Shown here piece by piece: positions 7,778 through 16,140 of a stretch of 64,000 nt of DNA; positions within the stretch are counted from its first letter, which is position 1, and the number at the start of each line of letters is the position of its first letter. Where the stretch lies: NCBI GenBank assembly GCA_035293985.1, contig DATGLS010000032.1, positions 310,001 through 374,000 of the forward strand, written 5' to 3'. The notes beneath the pieces were generated by a model, which worked only from the letters and a program-made list of their open reading frames with translations, was not told the origin of the DNA and did not search any database. The position numbers and the translations under genes were made by a program. Source of the stretch: JAVDCA01 sp035293985. Its GTDB lineage: Bacteria > Pseudomonadota > Alphaproteobacteria > Rhizobiales > Xanthobacteraceae.

Positions 7778-9727
7778 ATGGTCGCGTTGACCTTCCCCGA
7801 CGGCGCACGCCGCGAGTATCCCGACAACATCTCCGGCCTGGACGTCGCCAAGGGCATCTCGCCCTCGCTCGCCAAGCGCACGGTCGCGATGGCGCTCGAC
7901 GGCGTCGTCGCCGATCTCTCCGATCCAATCGGCCGGGACGCCAAGATCGAGTTCCTCACCCGCGAGGACCCGCGCGCGCTCGAGCTCATCCGCCACGATG
8001 CCGCGCACGTGCTGGCCGAGGCGGTGCAGAGCCTGTGGCCCGGCACCCAGGTGACCATCGGCCCGGTGATCGAGAACGGCTTCTACTACGACTTCTTCCG
8101 CAACCAGCCGTTCACGCCGGAGGACTTTCCCGCCATCGAGAAGAAGATGCGCGAAATCATCGCGCGCGACAAACCCTTCACCAAGGAAGTGTGGTCGCGC
8201 GACGAGACCAAGAAGGTCTTTCGCGACAAGGGCGAAGCCTTCAAAGTCGAGCTGGTCGACGCCATCCCGGGCAACGAGCCGATCAAGATCTACAAGCAGG
8301 GCGACTGGTTCGATCTCTGCCGCGGCCCGCACATGACCTCGACCGGCAAGGTCGGCGACGCCTTCAGGCTGATGAAGGTCGCGGGCGCGTATTGGCGCGG
8401 CGATGCCAAGAACCCGATGCTCACCCGCATCTACGGCACTGCCTTCGCCAAGAAGGACGAGCTCGACGCCTACTTGCACCAGCTCGAGGAGGCGGAGAAG
8501 CGGGACCATCGCCGCCTCGGCCGCGAGATGAACCTCTTCCATTTCCAGGAGGAGGCGCCGGGCTCGGTGTTCTGGCATCCGCACGGCTGGACGATGTTCC
8601 GGGCGCTCGAGGACTACATCCGCCGCCGGCAGACTGCGGCCGGCTACATCGAGGTGAACTCGCCGCAGATGATGGACCGCGAGCTGTGGGTCACGACCGG
8701 TCATATCCCGACCTACAACGACATGATGTTCTTGACCGCCAAGCGCGAGGAGGACGAGCGCGTCTACGCGATCAAACCGATGAACTGCCCTGGCCACGTC
8801 CAGATCTTCAAGAACGGGCTCAAGTCGTACCGCGACCTGCCGATGAAGATCGCCGAGTTCGGCAAGGTGCACCGCTTCGAGCCGTCCGGTGCGCTGCACG
8901 GGCTGATGCGCGTACGCGCGTTCACGCAGGATGACGCCCATGTGTTCATCACCGAGGGCCAGATCGCCGCCGAGGTGCTGGCGATGAACGACCTGATCCT
9001 GTCGATCTACGAGGACTTCGGCTTCCACGACGTGGTGATCAAGTTCTCCGACCGCCCCGACAAGCGCATCGGCGACGATGCGGTGTGGGACAAGGCGGAA
9101 GGCGCGCTGATGGCCGCGCTCGAGGCGTCGGGTCGGCCGTGGTCGCTGAACAAGGGCGAAGGCGCGTTCTACGGGCCGAAGCTCGAATACGTGCTGCGCG
9201 ACGCCATCGGCCGCGACTGGCAGTGCGGCACCGTGCAGGTCGACCTCAACCTGCCCGGCCGGCTCGGTGCCTTCTACATCGACGAGCACTCCAGCAAGGT
9301 GACACCCGTGATGCTGCACCGGGCGATGTTCGGCTCGCTCGAGCGCTTCTCCGGCATCCTCATCGAGCACTACGCCGGCCACTTCCCGCTCTGGCTCTCG
9401 CCGCTGCAGGCCGTGGTCGCGACCATCACGTCGGATGCCGACGATTACGCGCGCGAGGTGGTGGCGCACGCCCGCCGCATGGACCTGCGCGTCGAGCCCG
9501 ATCTGCGCAACGAGAAGATCAACCTCAAGGTCCGTGAGCACTCGCTGGCAAAAGTCCCGGCGCTGCTCGTCGTCGGCAAGAAGGAAGCGGCGGAACGTAC
9601 GGTCTCGGTGCGCCGCCTCGGCCAGGAGGGCCAACGCGTGATGGGCCTCGACCTCGCCCTGCAGACGCTCGCCGACGAGGCGACCGCCCCCGATGTGCGG
9701 CGGGAGAAGAAAGCGGCGGCGGCTTAG
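7778..9727 (+). CDS. thrS: Threonine-tRNA ligase
   Basis: This 649-residue protein is a full-length class II ThrRS. It has an N-terminal TGS domain (1-61), the editing-domain segment with HDAAHVLAEAVQ and GPVIENGFYYDF, then the catalytic core with MNCPGH (Cys337 as zinc ligand), GALHGLMRVRAFTQDDAH and YGPKLEYVLRDAIGRDWQCG. The C-terminal anticodon-binding domain ends at about residue 640. It charges tRNA-Thr in the cytoplasm. CAGGAG precedes the ATG. The last ~63 codons are duplicated, with a frameshift, about 650 bp downstream. The ~170-bp leader shows no obvious T-box. Confidence 0.97.
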   Translation: MVALTFPDGARREYPDNISGLDVAKGISPSLAKRTVAMALDGVVADLSDPIGRDAKIEFLTREDPRALELIRHDAAHVLAEAVQSLWPGTQVTIGPVIENGFYYDFFRNQPFTPEDFPAIEKKMREIIARDKPFTKEVWSRDETKKVFRDKGEAFKVELVDAIPGNEPIKIYKQGDWFDLCRGPHMTSTGKVGDAFRLMKVAGAYWRGDAKNPMLTRIYGTAFAKKDELDAYLHQLEEAEKRDHRRLGREMNLFHFQEEAPGSVFWHPHGWTMFRALEDYIRRRQTAAGYIEVNSPQMMDRELWVTTGHIPTYNDMMFLTAKREEDERVYAIKPMNCPGHVQIFKNGLKSYRDLPMKIAEFGKVHRFEPSGALHGLMRVRAFTQDDAHVFITEGQIAAEVLAMNDLILSIYEDFGFHDVVIKFSDRPDKRIGDDAVWDKAEGALMAALEASGRPWSLNKGEGAFYGPKLEYVLRDAIGRDWQCGTVQVDLNLPGRLGAFYIDEHSSKVTPVMLHRAMFGSLERFSGILIEHYAGHFPLWLSPLQAVVATITSDADDYAREVVAHARRMDLRVEPDLRNEKINLKVREHSLAKVPALLVVGKKEAAERTVSVRRLGQEGQRVMGLDLALQTLADEATAPDVRREKKAAAA

Positions 9728-9762
9728 GCCCTCGCACAAGCGGGCCTTCGCCACACCGGGAA

Positions 9763-9905
9763 CCTCATCCTGAGGAGCTCGTCGTCGCGCGGTGACGACG
9801 AGCTTCTCGAAGGGTCGGCCCCAAGATGTGGCTCACCTCGGAAGCGGCCCATGCTTCGAGACGCGCGGCTTCGCCGCGCTCCTCACCATGGTTTGCGTGA
9901 GGTGA
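9763..9905. repeat. Palindromic intergenic repeat, copy 1
   Basis: This element begins CCTCATCCTGAGGAGC and has an internal perfect stem CTCGTCGTC/GACGACGAG. It continues with CTCGAAGG and ends with TTCGAGACGCGCGGCTTCG and a GCTCCTCACCATG tail. The same architecture recurs at 10593-10737, 48843-48956 and 51140-51280. It appears to be a dispersed REP/BIME-like element. Together with the thrS 3' end it is part of a local duplication. Confidence 0.75.
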
Positions 9906-9912
9906 GCAGTCA

Positions 9913-10233
9913 CTAGCGGACGTGCCGCATGGTCGCGAGGGACGGCCCCGACATCCTCGGCACGGGGGAGAAATCCCGACGCGGCGGGATCATCGGACCC
10001 GGCAGCACGATCCGTTCGTGAAGCATGTACCCGGGTCGCCTGCAGGCTTGTAGCTGGCGATAACATTGCCCCGCGATCGCGATCGCCGCCGGACCATTGG
10101 GCGCGCCAGCGATAGCGGCGTTGCAGGCCCTGAACTGCGCCGTGCAGTCGTTAAGGAGACGCACCTCCGCCGATGCCGGCAGGCAGGCGGCGAGCAGCAA
10201 GGCGGCGGCGGGAATGATGTGAACGGCACGCAT
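9913..10233 (-). CDS. Small secreted Cys-containing protein
   Basis: A 106-residue protein starting at ATG 10233 with GGAGG 7 bases upstream. The N-terminus MRAVHIIPAAALLLAACLP contains a good lipobox (LAAC), but a type I cleavage after LPASA is also possible. The mature part has four cysteines (NDCTAQFRAC, GQCYRQLQAC) in two CxnC pairs, then a Pro/Arg-rich tail. I do not recognise the family. It sits between thrS and the duplicated thrS 3' end, bracketed by repeat copies 1 and 2, so it may be an acquired cargo gene. Confidence 0.55.
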   Translation of the reverse strand: MRAVHIIPAAALLLAACLPASAEVRLLNDCTAQFRACNAAIAGAPNGPAAIAIAGQCYRQLQACRRPGYMLHERIVLPGPMIPPRRDFSPVPRMSGPSLATMRHVR

Positions 10234-10370
10234 GCGATCCTCCAGTCTGTCCACTGTTGCGGGATATCGACTTCCATCTCATTGGTATCGGACGCCGAGA
10301 CCGCGCGTGTGACCACCATCACAGTCGGAGGACGCACGCGGCTCGGCTACGGTCGCAAGCGGCACATCGG

Positions 10371-10558
10371 CGAGCACTCGCTCACCAAGCTCCCGGCCCT
10401 GCTCGTCGTCGGCAAGAAGAAATCCGCCGAGCGCACCGTCTCGGTGCGCCGCCTCGCCAGGAGGGCCAGCGCGTGATGGGTCTCGACTTGACCCCGCAGG
10501 CGCTCGCCGACGAGGCGACCGCGCCGGATGTGCGGCGAGAGAACAAAAGGCGCCGCGT
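10371..10558 (+). pseudogene. Duplicated, frameshifted thrS 3' end
   Basis: This stretch matches thrS 9536-9726. It encodes EHSLTKLPALLVVGKKKSAE, then RTVSVRRLA in one frame and EGQRVMGLDLTPQALADEAT in the next. Relative to thrS, one G is missing near 10457 (CGCCTCGCCAGG versus CGCCTCGGCCAGG), which breaks the frame. Homology continues past the stop into the palindromic repeat at 10593-10737. Most amino-acid differences are conservative (Ala/Thr, Val/Leu), which suggests the copy diverged under selection, for example in another lineage, before arriving here. Confidence 0.85.
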
Positions 10559-10592
10559 AGGCGCCGCACATTTGGACCTTCGCCCGACCGAA

Positions 10593-10737
10593 CACCTCAT
10601 CCTGAGGAGCGTCGCACCGCGACGCGTCTCGAAGGGATGGGCCGCGGGCGCAAGCGGTGCCGCTTGCGTATGCTACCCATGGTTCGAGACGCGCGGCTTC
10701 GCCGCGTTCCTCGCCATGAGGTTTTTCGTGAGGCGAG
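10593..10737. repeat. Palindromic intergenic repeat, copy 2
   Basis: CCTCATCCTGAGGAGC, CTCGAAGGGATGGGCC, CCATGGTTCGAGACGCGCGG and a GTTCCTCGCCATGAGG tail repeat the structure of copy 1. It follows the thrS remnant exactly as copy 1 follows thrS, so the duplicated segment covers gene end plus repeat. It is convergent with the leftward gene ending at 10768. Confidence 0.75.
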
Positions 10738-10767
10738 AAAGCAAGAGGACTCGCAAAGGCCGGGCCC

Positions 10768-11781
10768 TCAGCGCGCCAGCACCTCGATCTCGCCGTCGAC
10801 GCCGCTGCTCACCTTGAAGGTGCGCTCGTAGGTCTGGCCGTCGTTGCGCGCGATCGCGCGATACTCGCCTTCCGCCAGCACGACCTTGGGGAAGGCCCCG
10901 CCGATCGAGCGCACGATCTCGTCGCCGCCCGGCGTGAGCACCGACCAGTTGGTGTTGGCGAGCGCCTCGCCGCCGGTCTGGCTCACGAGCTTGAGGGTGA
11001 TCACCGCGGCGCGATGCGTCACCGTCACGTCGGTGAGCTTGCCGGCCTGCACGCGGATGTCGGAGCGTACGATCGAGTTGCTGTCGCCGTAGTTCGACAC
11101 GATGTGATAGGTGCCCTCGGGCACGACCATGACCTCGCCGCTCGTCACGCCGGTCGCGATCGGCGGCTTCTCGCCCGCGTCGAACTGGCTGCCGGGAAAG
11201 ATGTCGAAGGAGATCTGCCCCGCCGGGATTTTCGCCTCGCCGACGCGGCCCTCGAGCCGCAGCCCGCCGGCCGGGATCTCGAACACCTCGCGCGTCACCT
11301 CGGACTTGAGATGCACGGCCTTCGCGGCGCTGGCGAGGCCGAAGGTGACCTCGACCACGTAGTCACCGGCCGGCAGCGTGATGGTCGGGGTCGGCGCCTT
11401 GTCCTCGCGGATGGGCCGAAAGGCACCGGTCTGATCGGGTCGCACCGGATAGATGCGCCAGATCAGGTTGCCGTTGATCGGCTGGGCGAAGTCGCGCCCG
11501 TAGCGGGCGCTCAGCATCAGGCCGACCTGACCGGCCGGAATGGCGGCGACGGGTGCCGCGAGCGGCGGCCCCGGCACCGGTCCGGGACCGGGATTGACCA
11601 ATGTCTGCCCCGGAAATGCGCCCCCGCCGCCGGTCGGCGCGTATTGTTGGCCCGGCGTGGTGAGCGAGCGGGTCTGCTGCGCGAACGACGGCGCCGGCAG
11701 CGCAGCCGCCATGAGCGCGGCTGCCAACACGGCGACCAACGCGCAACGCCCGCGCGCGGCAAATCCCCCTGCCCCTGTCAT
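10768..11781 (-). CDS. Secreted protein with Ig-like carboxypeptidase-regulatory folds
   Basis: A 337-residue protein with a signal peptide cleaved near PAPSFAQ, a low-complexity Gly/Pro linker (about 40-75), then repeated beta-sandwich-like segments. Their shared pattern is ITLPAGDYVVEVTFG, EIPAGGLRLEGRVGEAKI, VVPEGTYHIVSNYGDSNSIV and VLAEGEYRAIARNDGQTYER: each is a polar strand, a Gly-Asp/Glu-Tyr turn and another strand. This resembles PEGA or carboxypeptidase regulatory-like domains. It is probably periplasmic or surface-associated, with unknown function. The repeat-unit reading is visual only. Confidence 0.6.
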   Translation of the reverse strand: MTGAGGFAARGRCALVAVLAAALMAAALPAPSFAQQTRSLTTPGQQYAPTGGGGAFPGQTLVNPGPGPVPGPPLAAPVAAIPAGQVGLMLSARYGRDFAQPINGNLIWRIYPVRPDQTGAFRPIREDKAPTPTITLPAGDYVVEVTFGLASAAKAVHLKSEVTREVFEIPAGGLRLEGRVGEAKIPAGQISFDIFPGSQFDAGEKPPIATGVTSGEVMVVPEGTYHIVSNYGDSNSIVRSDIRVQAGKLTDVTVTHRAAVITLKLVSQTGGEALANTNWSVLTPGGDEIVRSIGGAFPKVVLAEGEYRAIARNDGQTYERTFKVSSGVDGEIEVLAR

Positions 11782-11940
11782 GGCCGGAACTCTTCGTTCC
11801 CAATCAGGGCAATTTCAAGCCGACCGCGCGGGAGGATGCAGCCCGCGATGTCCCGGAACCTGCCCCTTTCTCGTCACGCCCGGCCATGGTACGCGCAACG
11901 CGGCTCCGCGCCGTCGAGCCATCCATGCAGGAAGCCGTGC

Positions 11941-12507
11941 ATGCAGGAAGCCTTGCAGCTGCTCAAGACCCGCCGATCGGTCAAGCCGGTCGAGCTTGCC
12001 GGCCCCGGCCTCACGGCCGCCGAGATCGAAACGCTTCTCACCATTGCGTCGCGCGTGCCCGACCACGGCAAGCTCGTGCCGTGGCGCTTCATCGTGTTCG
12101 ACGGCGAGGCGCGCCTCGCCGCGGGTGCGAAGATCGCCGAGGCCTTTCGTGCCAAATATGCCGACGCGACACCCGAGCAGATCGCGTTCGAGGCCAACCG
12201 CCTCGCCCGCGCGCCGCTGGTGGTCGCGGTGGTGAGCCGCGCCGCCCCGCACGTGAAGATCCCCGAGTGGGAGCAGGTGCTCTCGGCCGGCGCCGCCGCG
12301 ATGAGCCTCGTGGTCGCCGCGCACGCGCTCGGTTTCGCGGCGAGCTGGATCACCGAATGGTACGCCTATGATCGCGGCGTGCTCGACGCACTCGGTCTTG
12401 CGCCGAACGAAAAGATCGCCGGCTTCATTCACATCGGCCGAGCCGGGCCGGCAGACGATCGGCCGCGCCCGCCGCTCGCCGACATCGTCACGCGCTACGG
12501 AAATTAG
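11941..12507 (+). CDS. YdjA-like nitroreductase family protein
   Basis: A 188-residue single-domain FMN oxidoreductase. It opens with MQEALQLLKTRRSVKPVEL, the nitroreductase Arg-Arg-Ser phosphate-binding motif, then RVPDHGKLVPWRFIVFDG, which closely resembles the YdjA subgroup. Later motifs are AGAAAMSLVVAAHALGFAAS and the C-terminal GFIHIGRAGPADDRPRP. Members reduce nitro compounds or quinones with NAD(P)H. The ATG at 11941 matches the family N-terminus. The stop codon abuts a 49-bp palindromic repeat, and a flavin reductase gene follows, so the two flavoproteins may be co-expressed. Confidence 0.88.
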   Translation: MQEALQLLKTRRSVKPVELAGPGLTAAEIETLLTIASRVPDHGKLVPWRFIVFDGEARLAAGAKIAEAFRAKYADATPEQIAFEANRLARAPLVVAVVSRAAPHVKIPEWEQVLSAGAAAMSLVVAAHALGFAASWITEWYAYDRGVLDALGLAPNEKIAGFIHIGRAGPADDRPRPPLADIVTRYGN

Positions 12508-12555
12508 CGCATATCCCGGTGGAGCGGCTTCCGGTTCGCCGATGAGGATATGCGC
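12507..12555. repeat. Palindromic repeat with 10-bp inverted ends
   Basis: The ends GCGCATATCC (12507-12516) and GGATATGCGC (12546-12555) are perfect inverted repeats around a ~29-bp core. A second element with the same end design lies at 16141-16211. It is probably a REP-like dispersed element. It starts on the last base of the nitroreductase stop codon. Confidence 0.7.
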
Positions 12556-12573
12556 CGGGGAAAAGAGGGGACG

Positions 12574-13197
12574 ATGTTCTACGAGACCGCCAAGAACGAC
12601 CATGGGCTGCCCTACAGTCCCTTCAAGGCGATCGTTGCGCCGCGCCCGATCGGCTGGATCACGTCGATGAGCGCCAAGGGCGAGATCAACCTCGCGCCCT
12701 ACTCGTTCTTCAATGCGCTCACCGACCGTCCGCCGACGGTGATGTTCTCCAGCGAAGGCCGCAAGGATTCGGTCGCTTTCGCCGAAGAGACCAAGGAGTT
12801 CGTGTGCAACCTCGCCACCTGGGACCTGCGCGATCAGATGAACGGCACGTCGGCGCCGTTCCCGCGCGGCATCAACGAGATGGCGGAAACCGGGCTCGCC
12901 GCGGCGCCCTCCCGCCTCGTCAAGCCGCCGCGGGTCAAGGAGTCGCCCTGCGCGCTTGAATGCAAGTGGCTGCAGACCGTGCGGCTCGCCGATCTCGACG
13001 GGCACGTGAGCGACCGCTACGTGGTGTTCGGCCAGGTGGTCGGCGTCTTCATCGACGATGCCTTCATCAAAGACGGCAAGCTCGACACCGCGGCGATGCG
13101 GCCGATCGCGCGCGCCGGCTATCACGATTACTTCGTGGGCACGCCGGAGACGAAATTTTCGCTCGCTCGGCCGAAGGGCGGCGGCACCACGGACTGA
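12574..13197 (+). CDS. Flavin reductase (DIM6/NTAB) family protein
   Basis: A 207-residue FMN-binding split-barrel protein. Family features are FKAIVAPRPIGWITSMSAKG, the NLAPYSFFNALTDRPPTVMF core that contacts FMN, and TKEFVCNLATWDL. Members reduce flavin with NAD(P)H and often supply two-component monooxygenases; several LLM monooxygenases are encoded later in the window. The ATG at 12574 is chosen because GAGGGG precedes it; an upstream ATG at 12550 overlaps the palindromic repeat. The last ~55 bp of the gene are imperfectly duplicated just downstream. Confidence 0.88.
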   Translation: MFYETAKNDHGLPYSPFKAIVAPRPIGWITSMSAKGEINLAPYSFFNALTDRPPTVMFSSEGRKDSVAFAEETKEFVCNLATWDLRDQMNGTSAPFPRGINEMAETGLAAAPSRLVKPPRVKESPCALECKWLQTVRLADLDGHVSDRYVVFGQVVGVFIDDAFIKDGKLDTAAMRPIARAGYHDYFVGTPETKFSLARPKGGGTTD

Positions 13198-13229
13198 GGA
13201 TCGCCCGCCAGCCGTGACGATTATTTTCA

Positions 13230-13289
13230 TTCCCGCGCCGGAAACGAAATTTTCGCTCACCTCGCTCCGACGGGCGGCACCACGGACTG
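13230..13289 (+). repeat. Imperfect copy of the flavin reductase 3' end
   Basis: This segment repeats 13143-13197, including GACGAAATTTTCGCT as AACGAAATTTTCGCT and the terminal GGCACCACGGACTGA. The middle differs (CTCGCTCCGAC versus CGGCCGAAGGGCGG). It contains no gene of its own. Confidence 0.8.
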
Positions 13290-13325
13290 AAATCCGACCG
13301 AAATCCCTGCATTTGTCGAGACATC

Positions 13326-14462
13326 GTGTCCCTCGACGCGATGGAACTCGAAGCCGGTCTTGCCCCTTTACCATGTGTAAATCATGTCCTTGTGCGGGCG
13401 CGGCGTACGGCCGATTCTCGCCGGAGTCGGACGCGAGCCGTGTTGGAAATTCTCAGACGCCACATGCAAAATTCGGACGACCGTTCGGCCGACGTCGGCG
13501 GTGACAATATCGGTGATGTCATCGATGACGTCGTCCACGGGCCGCCGCCGCTTTCCATCGGGCTGGCGCTATCGGGCGGCGCCGCGCGCGGGTTCGCGCA
13601 TATCGGCGTGATCCGCACCCTGCTCGCCCATGGCTTCAAGCCGGACGTCATCACCGGCACCTCGATCGGCGCGATCGTCGGCGGCGTCTATGCGGCGGGC
13701 TTCCTCGACCAGTTCGAGGCGTGGGCCCGCGGCCTCAATCGCCGCCGCGTTTTCGGTTATCTCGATTTCAGCCTGCTCGGCTCCGGCCTGATCGGCGGCG
13801 AGCGGCTGTTCAATCTGATGGAAGCGACGCTCGGCGACATCAGGTTCGAGCAGCTGCCGATCCGGGTTGCGGCGGTCGCGACCGAGCTGCGCACCAGCCA
13901 CGAGATCTGGCTCACCCGCGGGCGGCTCGTCGATGCGATTCGCGCTTCGGCAGCGCTGCCCGGGATCTTTCCGCCCTCGCGCCTCGGCGGACGCTGGTTG
14001 ATGGATGGCGCCCTGGTCAATCCGCTCCCGATCTCGGCCGCGCGCGCGCTCGGTGCCCGCCTCGTCATCGCCGTCAACGTCAACGCCGATAATTTCGGCC
14101 GCGGCACCATCATCCAGGATCACGGCTCCGATGCCGATGACGAGCTGCGCCACAAGACGGCCAAGGCCGGGCGCGGGTTGCGCGGCCACGCCGAGCGGCT
14201 GGTGTCGCGCAAATTCTTCGGCTCGTCCGACCGACCTGGCTTCTCGACTGTGATGACCGACGCGTTCACGATTCTGCAGGATCGCGTCACCCGCGCGCGC
14301 CTCGCCGGCGATCCACCCGACGTGCTGATGAGCCCGCGGCTCAATCGCATCGGTTTGTTCGATTTCCATCGCGCCGCGGAAATCATCGCGCTCGGCGCCG
14401 AGGCGGCCGAGAAGGCGCTGCCGTCGATCACCGAGGCGGTGGAGACGCTCGTTGAGCAATGA
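13326..14462 (+). CDS. Patatin-like phospholipase (RssA/YchK type)
   Basis: A patatin-domain protein, 378 residues from the GTG at 13326. The Gly-rich oxyanion loop LSGGAARGFAHIGV (82-95), nucleophile elbow GTSIG (Ser113) and catalytic MDGALVNPLP (Asp227) are all present, so an active Ser-Asp dyad acyl hydrolase is likely. Such RssA-like proteins are cytoplasmic or membrane-peripheral. The N-terminal ~75 residues lack conserved motifs and no strong ribosome site marks the start; ATG 13464 is a plausible alternative. The gene is convergent with the CBS protein and ends inside a 14-bp tandem repeat. Confidence 0.85.
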   Translation: MSLDAMELEAGLAPLPCVNHVLVRARRTADSRRSRTRAVLEILRRHMQNSDDRSADVGGDNIGDVIDDVVHGPPPLSIGLALSGGAARGFAHIGVIRTLLAHGFKPDVITGTSIGAIVGGVYAAGFLDQFEAWARGLNRRRVFGYLDFSLLGSGLIGGERLFNLMEATLGDIRFEQLPIRVAAVATELRTSHEIWLTRGRLVDAIRASAALPGIFPPSRLGGRWLMDGALVNPLPISAARALGARLVIAVNVNADNFGRGTIIQDHGSDADDELRHKTAKAGRGLRGHAERLVSRKFFGSSDRPGFSTVMTDAFTILQDRVTRARLAGDPPDVLMSPRLNRIGLFDFHRAAEIIALGAEAAEKALPSITEAVETLVEQ

Positions 14463-14543
14463 TCAGGTATCAGCGATCACTATCAGTGATCAGGTATCAG
14501 TGATCAGGCATCAGTGATCAGGCATCAGTGATCAGGTATCAGG
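14461..14543. repeat. Six tandem ~14-bp units
   Basis: Units read GATCAGGTATCAGC, a 13-bp variant GATCACTATCAGT, then GATCAGGTATCAGT, GATCAGGCATCAGT twice, and GATCAGGTATCAGG. Each contains near-palindromic TGATCA at the junction. The array overlaps the stop codon of the patatin gene. Confidence 0.9.
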
Positions 14544-14567
14544 CTGGCTGATCCCTGATATCTGATC
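14530..14567. terminator. Hairpin between convergent genes
   Basis: GATCAGGTATCAGG (14530-14543) pairs with CCTGATATCTGATC (14554-14567) with one mismatch around a 10-base loop. It uses the last tandem-repeat unit as one arm and lies between the patatin and CBS genes, where a bidirectional terminator is expected. There is no long U-tract. Confidence 0.5.
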
Positions 14568-14577
14568 CCCGGCGTGC

Positions 14578-15009
14578 TTACGCCGTGCGGATATAATCCC
14601 GCAGCGCCGCCGACTCCTGCTCCATCTCGTGCACGCGCGACTTGACGATGTCGCCGATCGAGATGATGCCTGTGAGCCGGCCCTGCTCGACGACCGGCAG
14701 GTGGCGGAATTTGCCCTCGGTCATGCGCTCCATCAGCTCGCTGACGGTGTCGTGCGCGCTGCAGGTCATGACTTTGCGGGTCATGAACTCGCCGATCGGC
14801 GCCTCGAGCGCCGCCGGGCCTTTCTCGGCGAGCACGCGCACGACGTCGCGCTCCGACAGGATGCCGACGATGCGGCGGTCGGCGCCGGTCACCACGACGG
14901 CGCCGATGCGGCGCGTCGCGAGCGTCTTCACGACGTCGCCGAGCGATGCATTCGGATCGGCGGTGACGACGTCGTTGCCCTTGCGGGACAGAATGGCTTT
15001 CACGGTCAT
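14578..15009 (-). CDS. Two-CBS-domain protein
   Basis: A 143-residue protein made of two CBS motifs. The first contains RRIGAVVVTGADRRIVGILS and ERDVVRVL; the second FMTRKVMTCSAHDTVSELM and FRHLPVVEQGRLTGIISIGD. CBS pairs form a Bateman module that senses adenine nucleotides. Stand-alone proteins of this size are common in alphaproteobacteria and act as cytoplasmic regulators with unknown partners. GAGGGAGG upstream of the ATG at 15009 supports the start. It is transcribed leftward with its own ~290-bp upstream region. Confidence 0.92.
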   Translation of the reverse strand: MTVKAILSRKGNDVVTADPNASLGDVVKTLATRRIGAVVVTGADRRIVGILSERDVVRVLAEKGPAALEAPIGEFMTRKVMTCSAHDTVSELMERMTEGKFRHLPVVEQGRLTGIISIGDIVKSRVHEMEQESAALRDYIRTA

Positions 15010-15300
15010 GGGTCGCCTCCCTCGATGACCTCTTGGTCGCGCACGGTCGACCCGTCGCGCAACACTGGGTTATCTCCTAACAAAGCATTCGGCGCCGTGT
15101 TCCCGGCAGAGCGTATTGGCGATCGATCCGCTCGCGCTCGCGAAAGCGTCTAAAGCTAACGGTCGATGCCGCCGGGTCGGCTCGCAGGGGTCGTGCGCCG
15201 ACGTGCGCAAATTATGCGACTGATTTCGCCGGGTCGAAAGCATCAGTGCAGCGCAGCATCAAGATTTCATTGCTGCATTGCCTCACAACATAACTGCATT

Positions 15301-16074
15301 TCACTCGATTGCCGGCGGCTGCTCCTCTCCCCCGCTACCGTCGAGCGCCGGCGGTGGCGGCGCGACCACCGGATCGAACAGCGGAAACAGCAAAAGGCCT
15401 GCGAGAAAACCGCCGATATGCGCCTGCCACGCGACCTGCTGGTCGATGCCCGGCACCGCCAGCGTGCCGATGCCGAATAGAATATTGAGCCCGAACCACA
15501 TGCCGAGAAACACGACGATGCGCCGGTCGCGCAGCGCCTCAGTGAGCGGCACCGCCGGCACCCGATAGGCCTCCTCACCCGCGCCGATGAGCGTGAGCGG
15601 CCCATTGCGCTGGAATGCAAAGCGCGTTGCCGCCGCCATGAAGCCCGAGATCGCGCCCGAGGCGCCGACGACGAGTTGCTCGGCCCCCGGATGAGTGACG
15701 AGATGCGCAAGCGCGCCCGCGATCGCGGTCGCGACGAAGAAGGCGAGGAAGCGCCAGCTGCCGAAGCGGCGAGCCACCGCGCTGCCGAACGGCAGCAGCC
15801 AGACGGTGTTGAGCAGGAGATGCATCCAGCTGCCGTGGATGAACGCGTAGGTCACGAAGGTCCACGCGTCGCAGGCCCAACTGTCGGGAATGCCCATGCG
15901 CAGCGCAAGCGCGTGGTCGTAGCGCGCCGGAATGAACGCGAAGAGGCCGAGAAACGTGTCGTCATCGGCGTCGGTGAACATATAGGTGCGCACGAGATGG
16001 ACGACGACGCACACGACGACCACCGCCAGCACGACGATGGGCACGTTGAAGATCGGCTCGGAGCGCTTCGTCAC
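15301..16074 (-). CDS. Rhomboid-family intramembrane serine protease
   Basis: A protein of about 257 residues with an N-terminal membrane segment (about 8-27) and a rhomboid core. It carries FIHGSWMHLLLNTVWLLP with His85/Asn89 in the oxyanion positions, GASGAISG with nucleophile Ser139, and AWQAHIGGFLAGLLLFPLFD with catalytic His219. It should cleave transmembrane substrates in the inner membrane. I prefer the GTG at 16074 to the in-frame ATG at 16146, because that ATG lies inside a palindromic repeat and would add 24 non-conserved residues. Confidence 0.87.
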   Translation of the reverse strand: MTKRSEPIFNVPIVVLAVVVVCVVVHLVRTYMFTDADDDTFLGLFAFIPARYDHALALRMGIPDSWACDAWTFVTYAFIHGSWMHLLLNTVWLLPFGSAVARRFGSWRFLAFFVATAIAGALAHLVTHPGAEQLVVGASGAISGFMAAATRFAFQRNGPLTLIGAGEEAYRVPAVPLTEALRDRRIVVFLGMWFGLNILFGIGTLAVPGIDQQVAWQAHIGGFLAGLLLFPLFDPVVAPPPPALDGSGGEEQPPAIE

Positions 16075-16140
16075 ACGTGATCTTTCGCTGGCAGCGCGGA
16101 GCCCGTCAGATAGGCAGTCGGATGGCAGCGAGCAAGCGCT

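Noticed and set aside
6635..9754. A 1039-codon minus-strand open frame
   Set aside because: Only the last 323 codons (Bug protein from 7606) are real. The upstream part is antisense to thrS and has no signal peptide, motif or start.
14461..14543. Short CRISPR or iteron origin
   Set aside because: Units are contiguous 14-mers without spacers, and no replication or cas gene is nearby.
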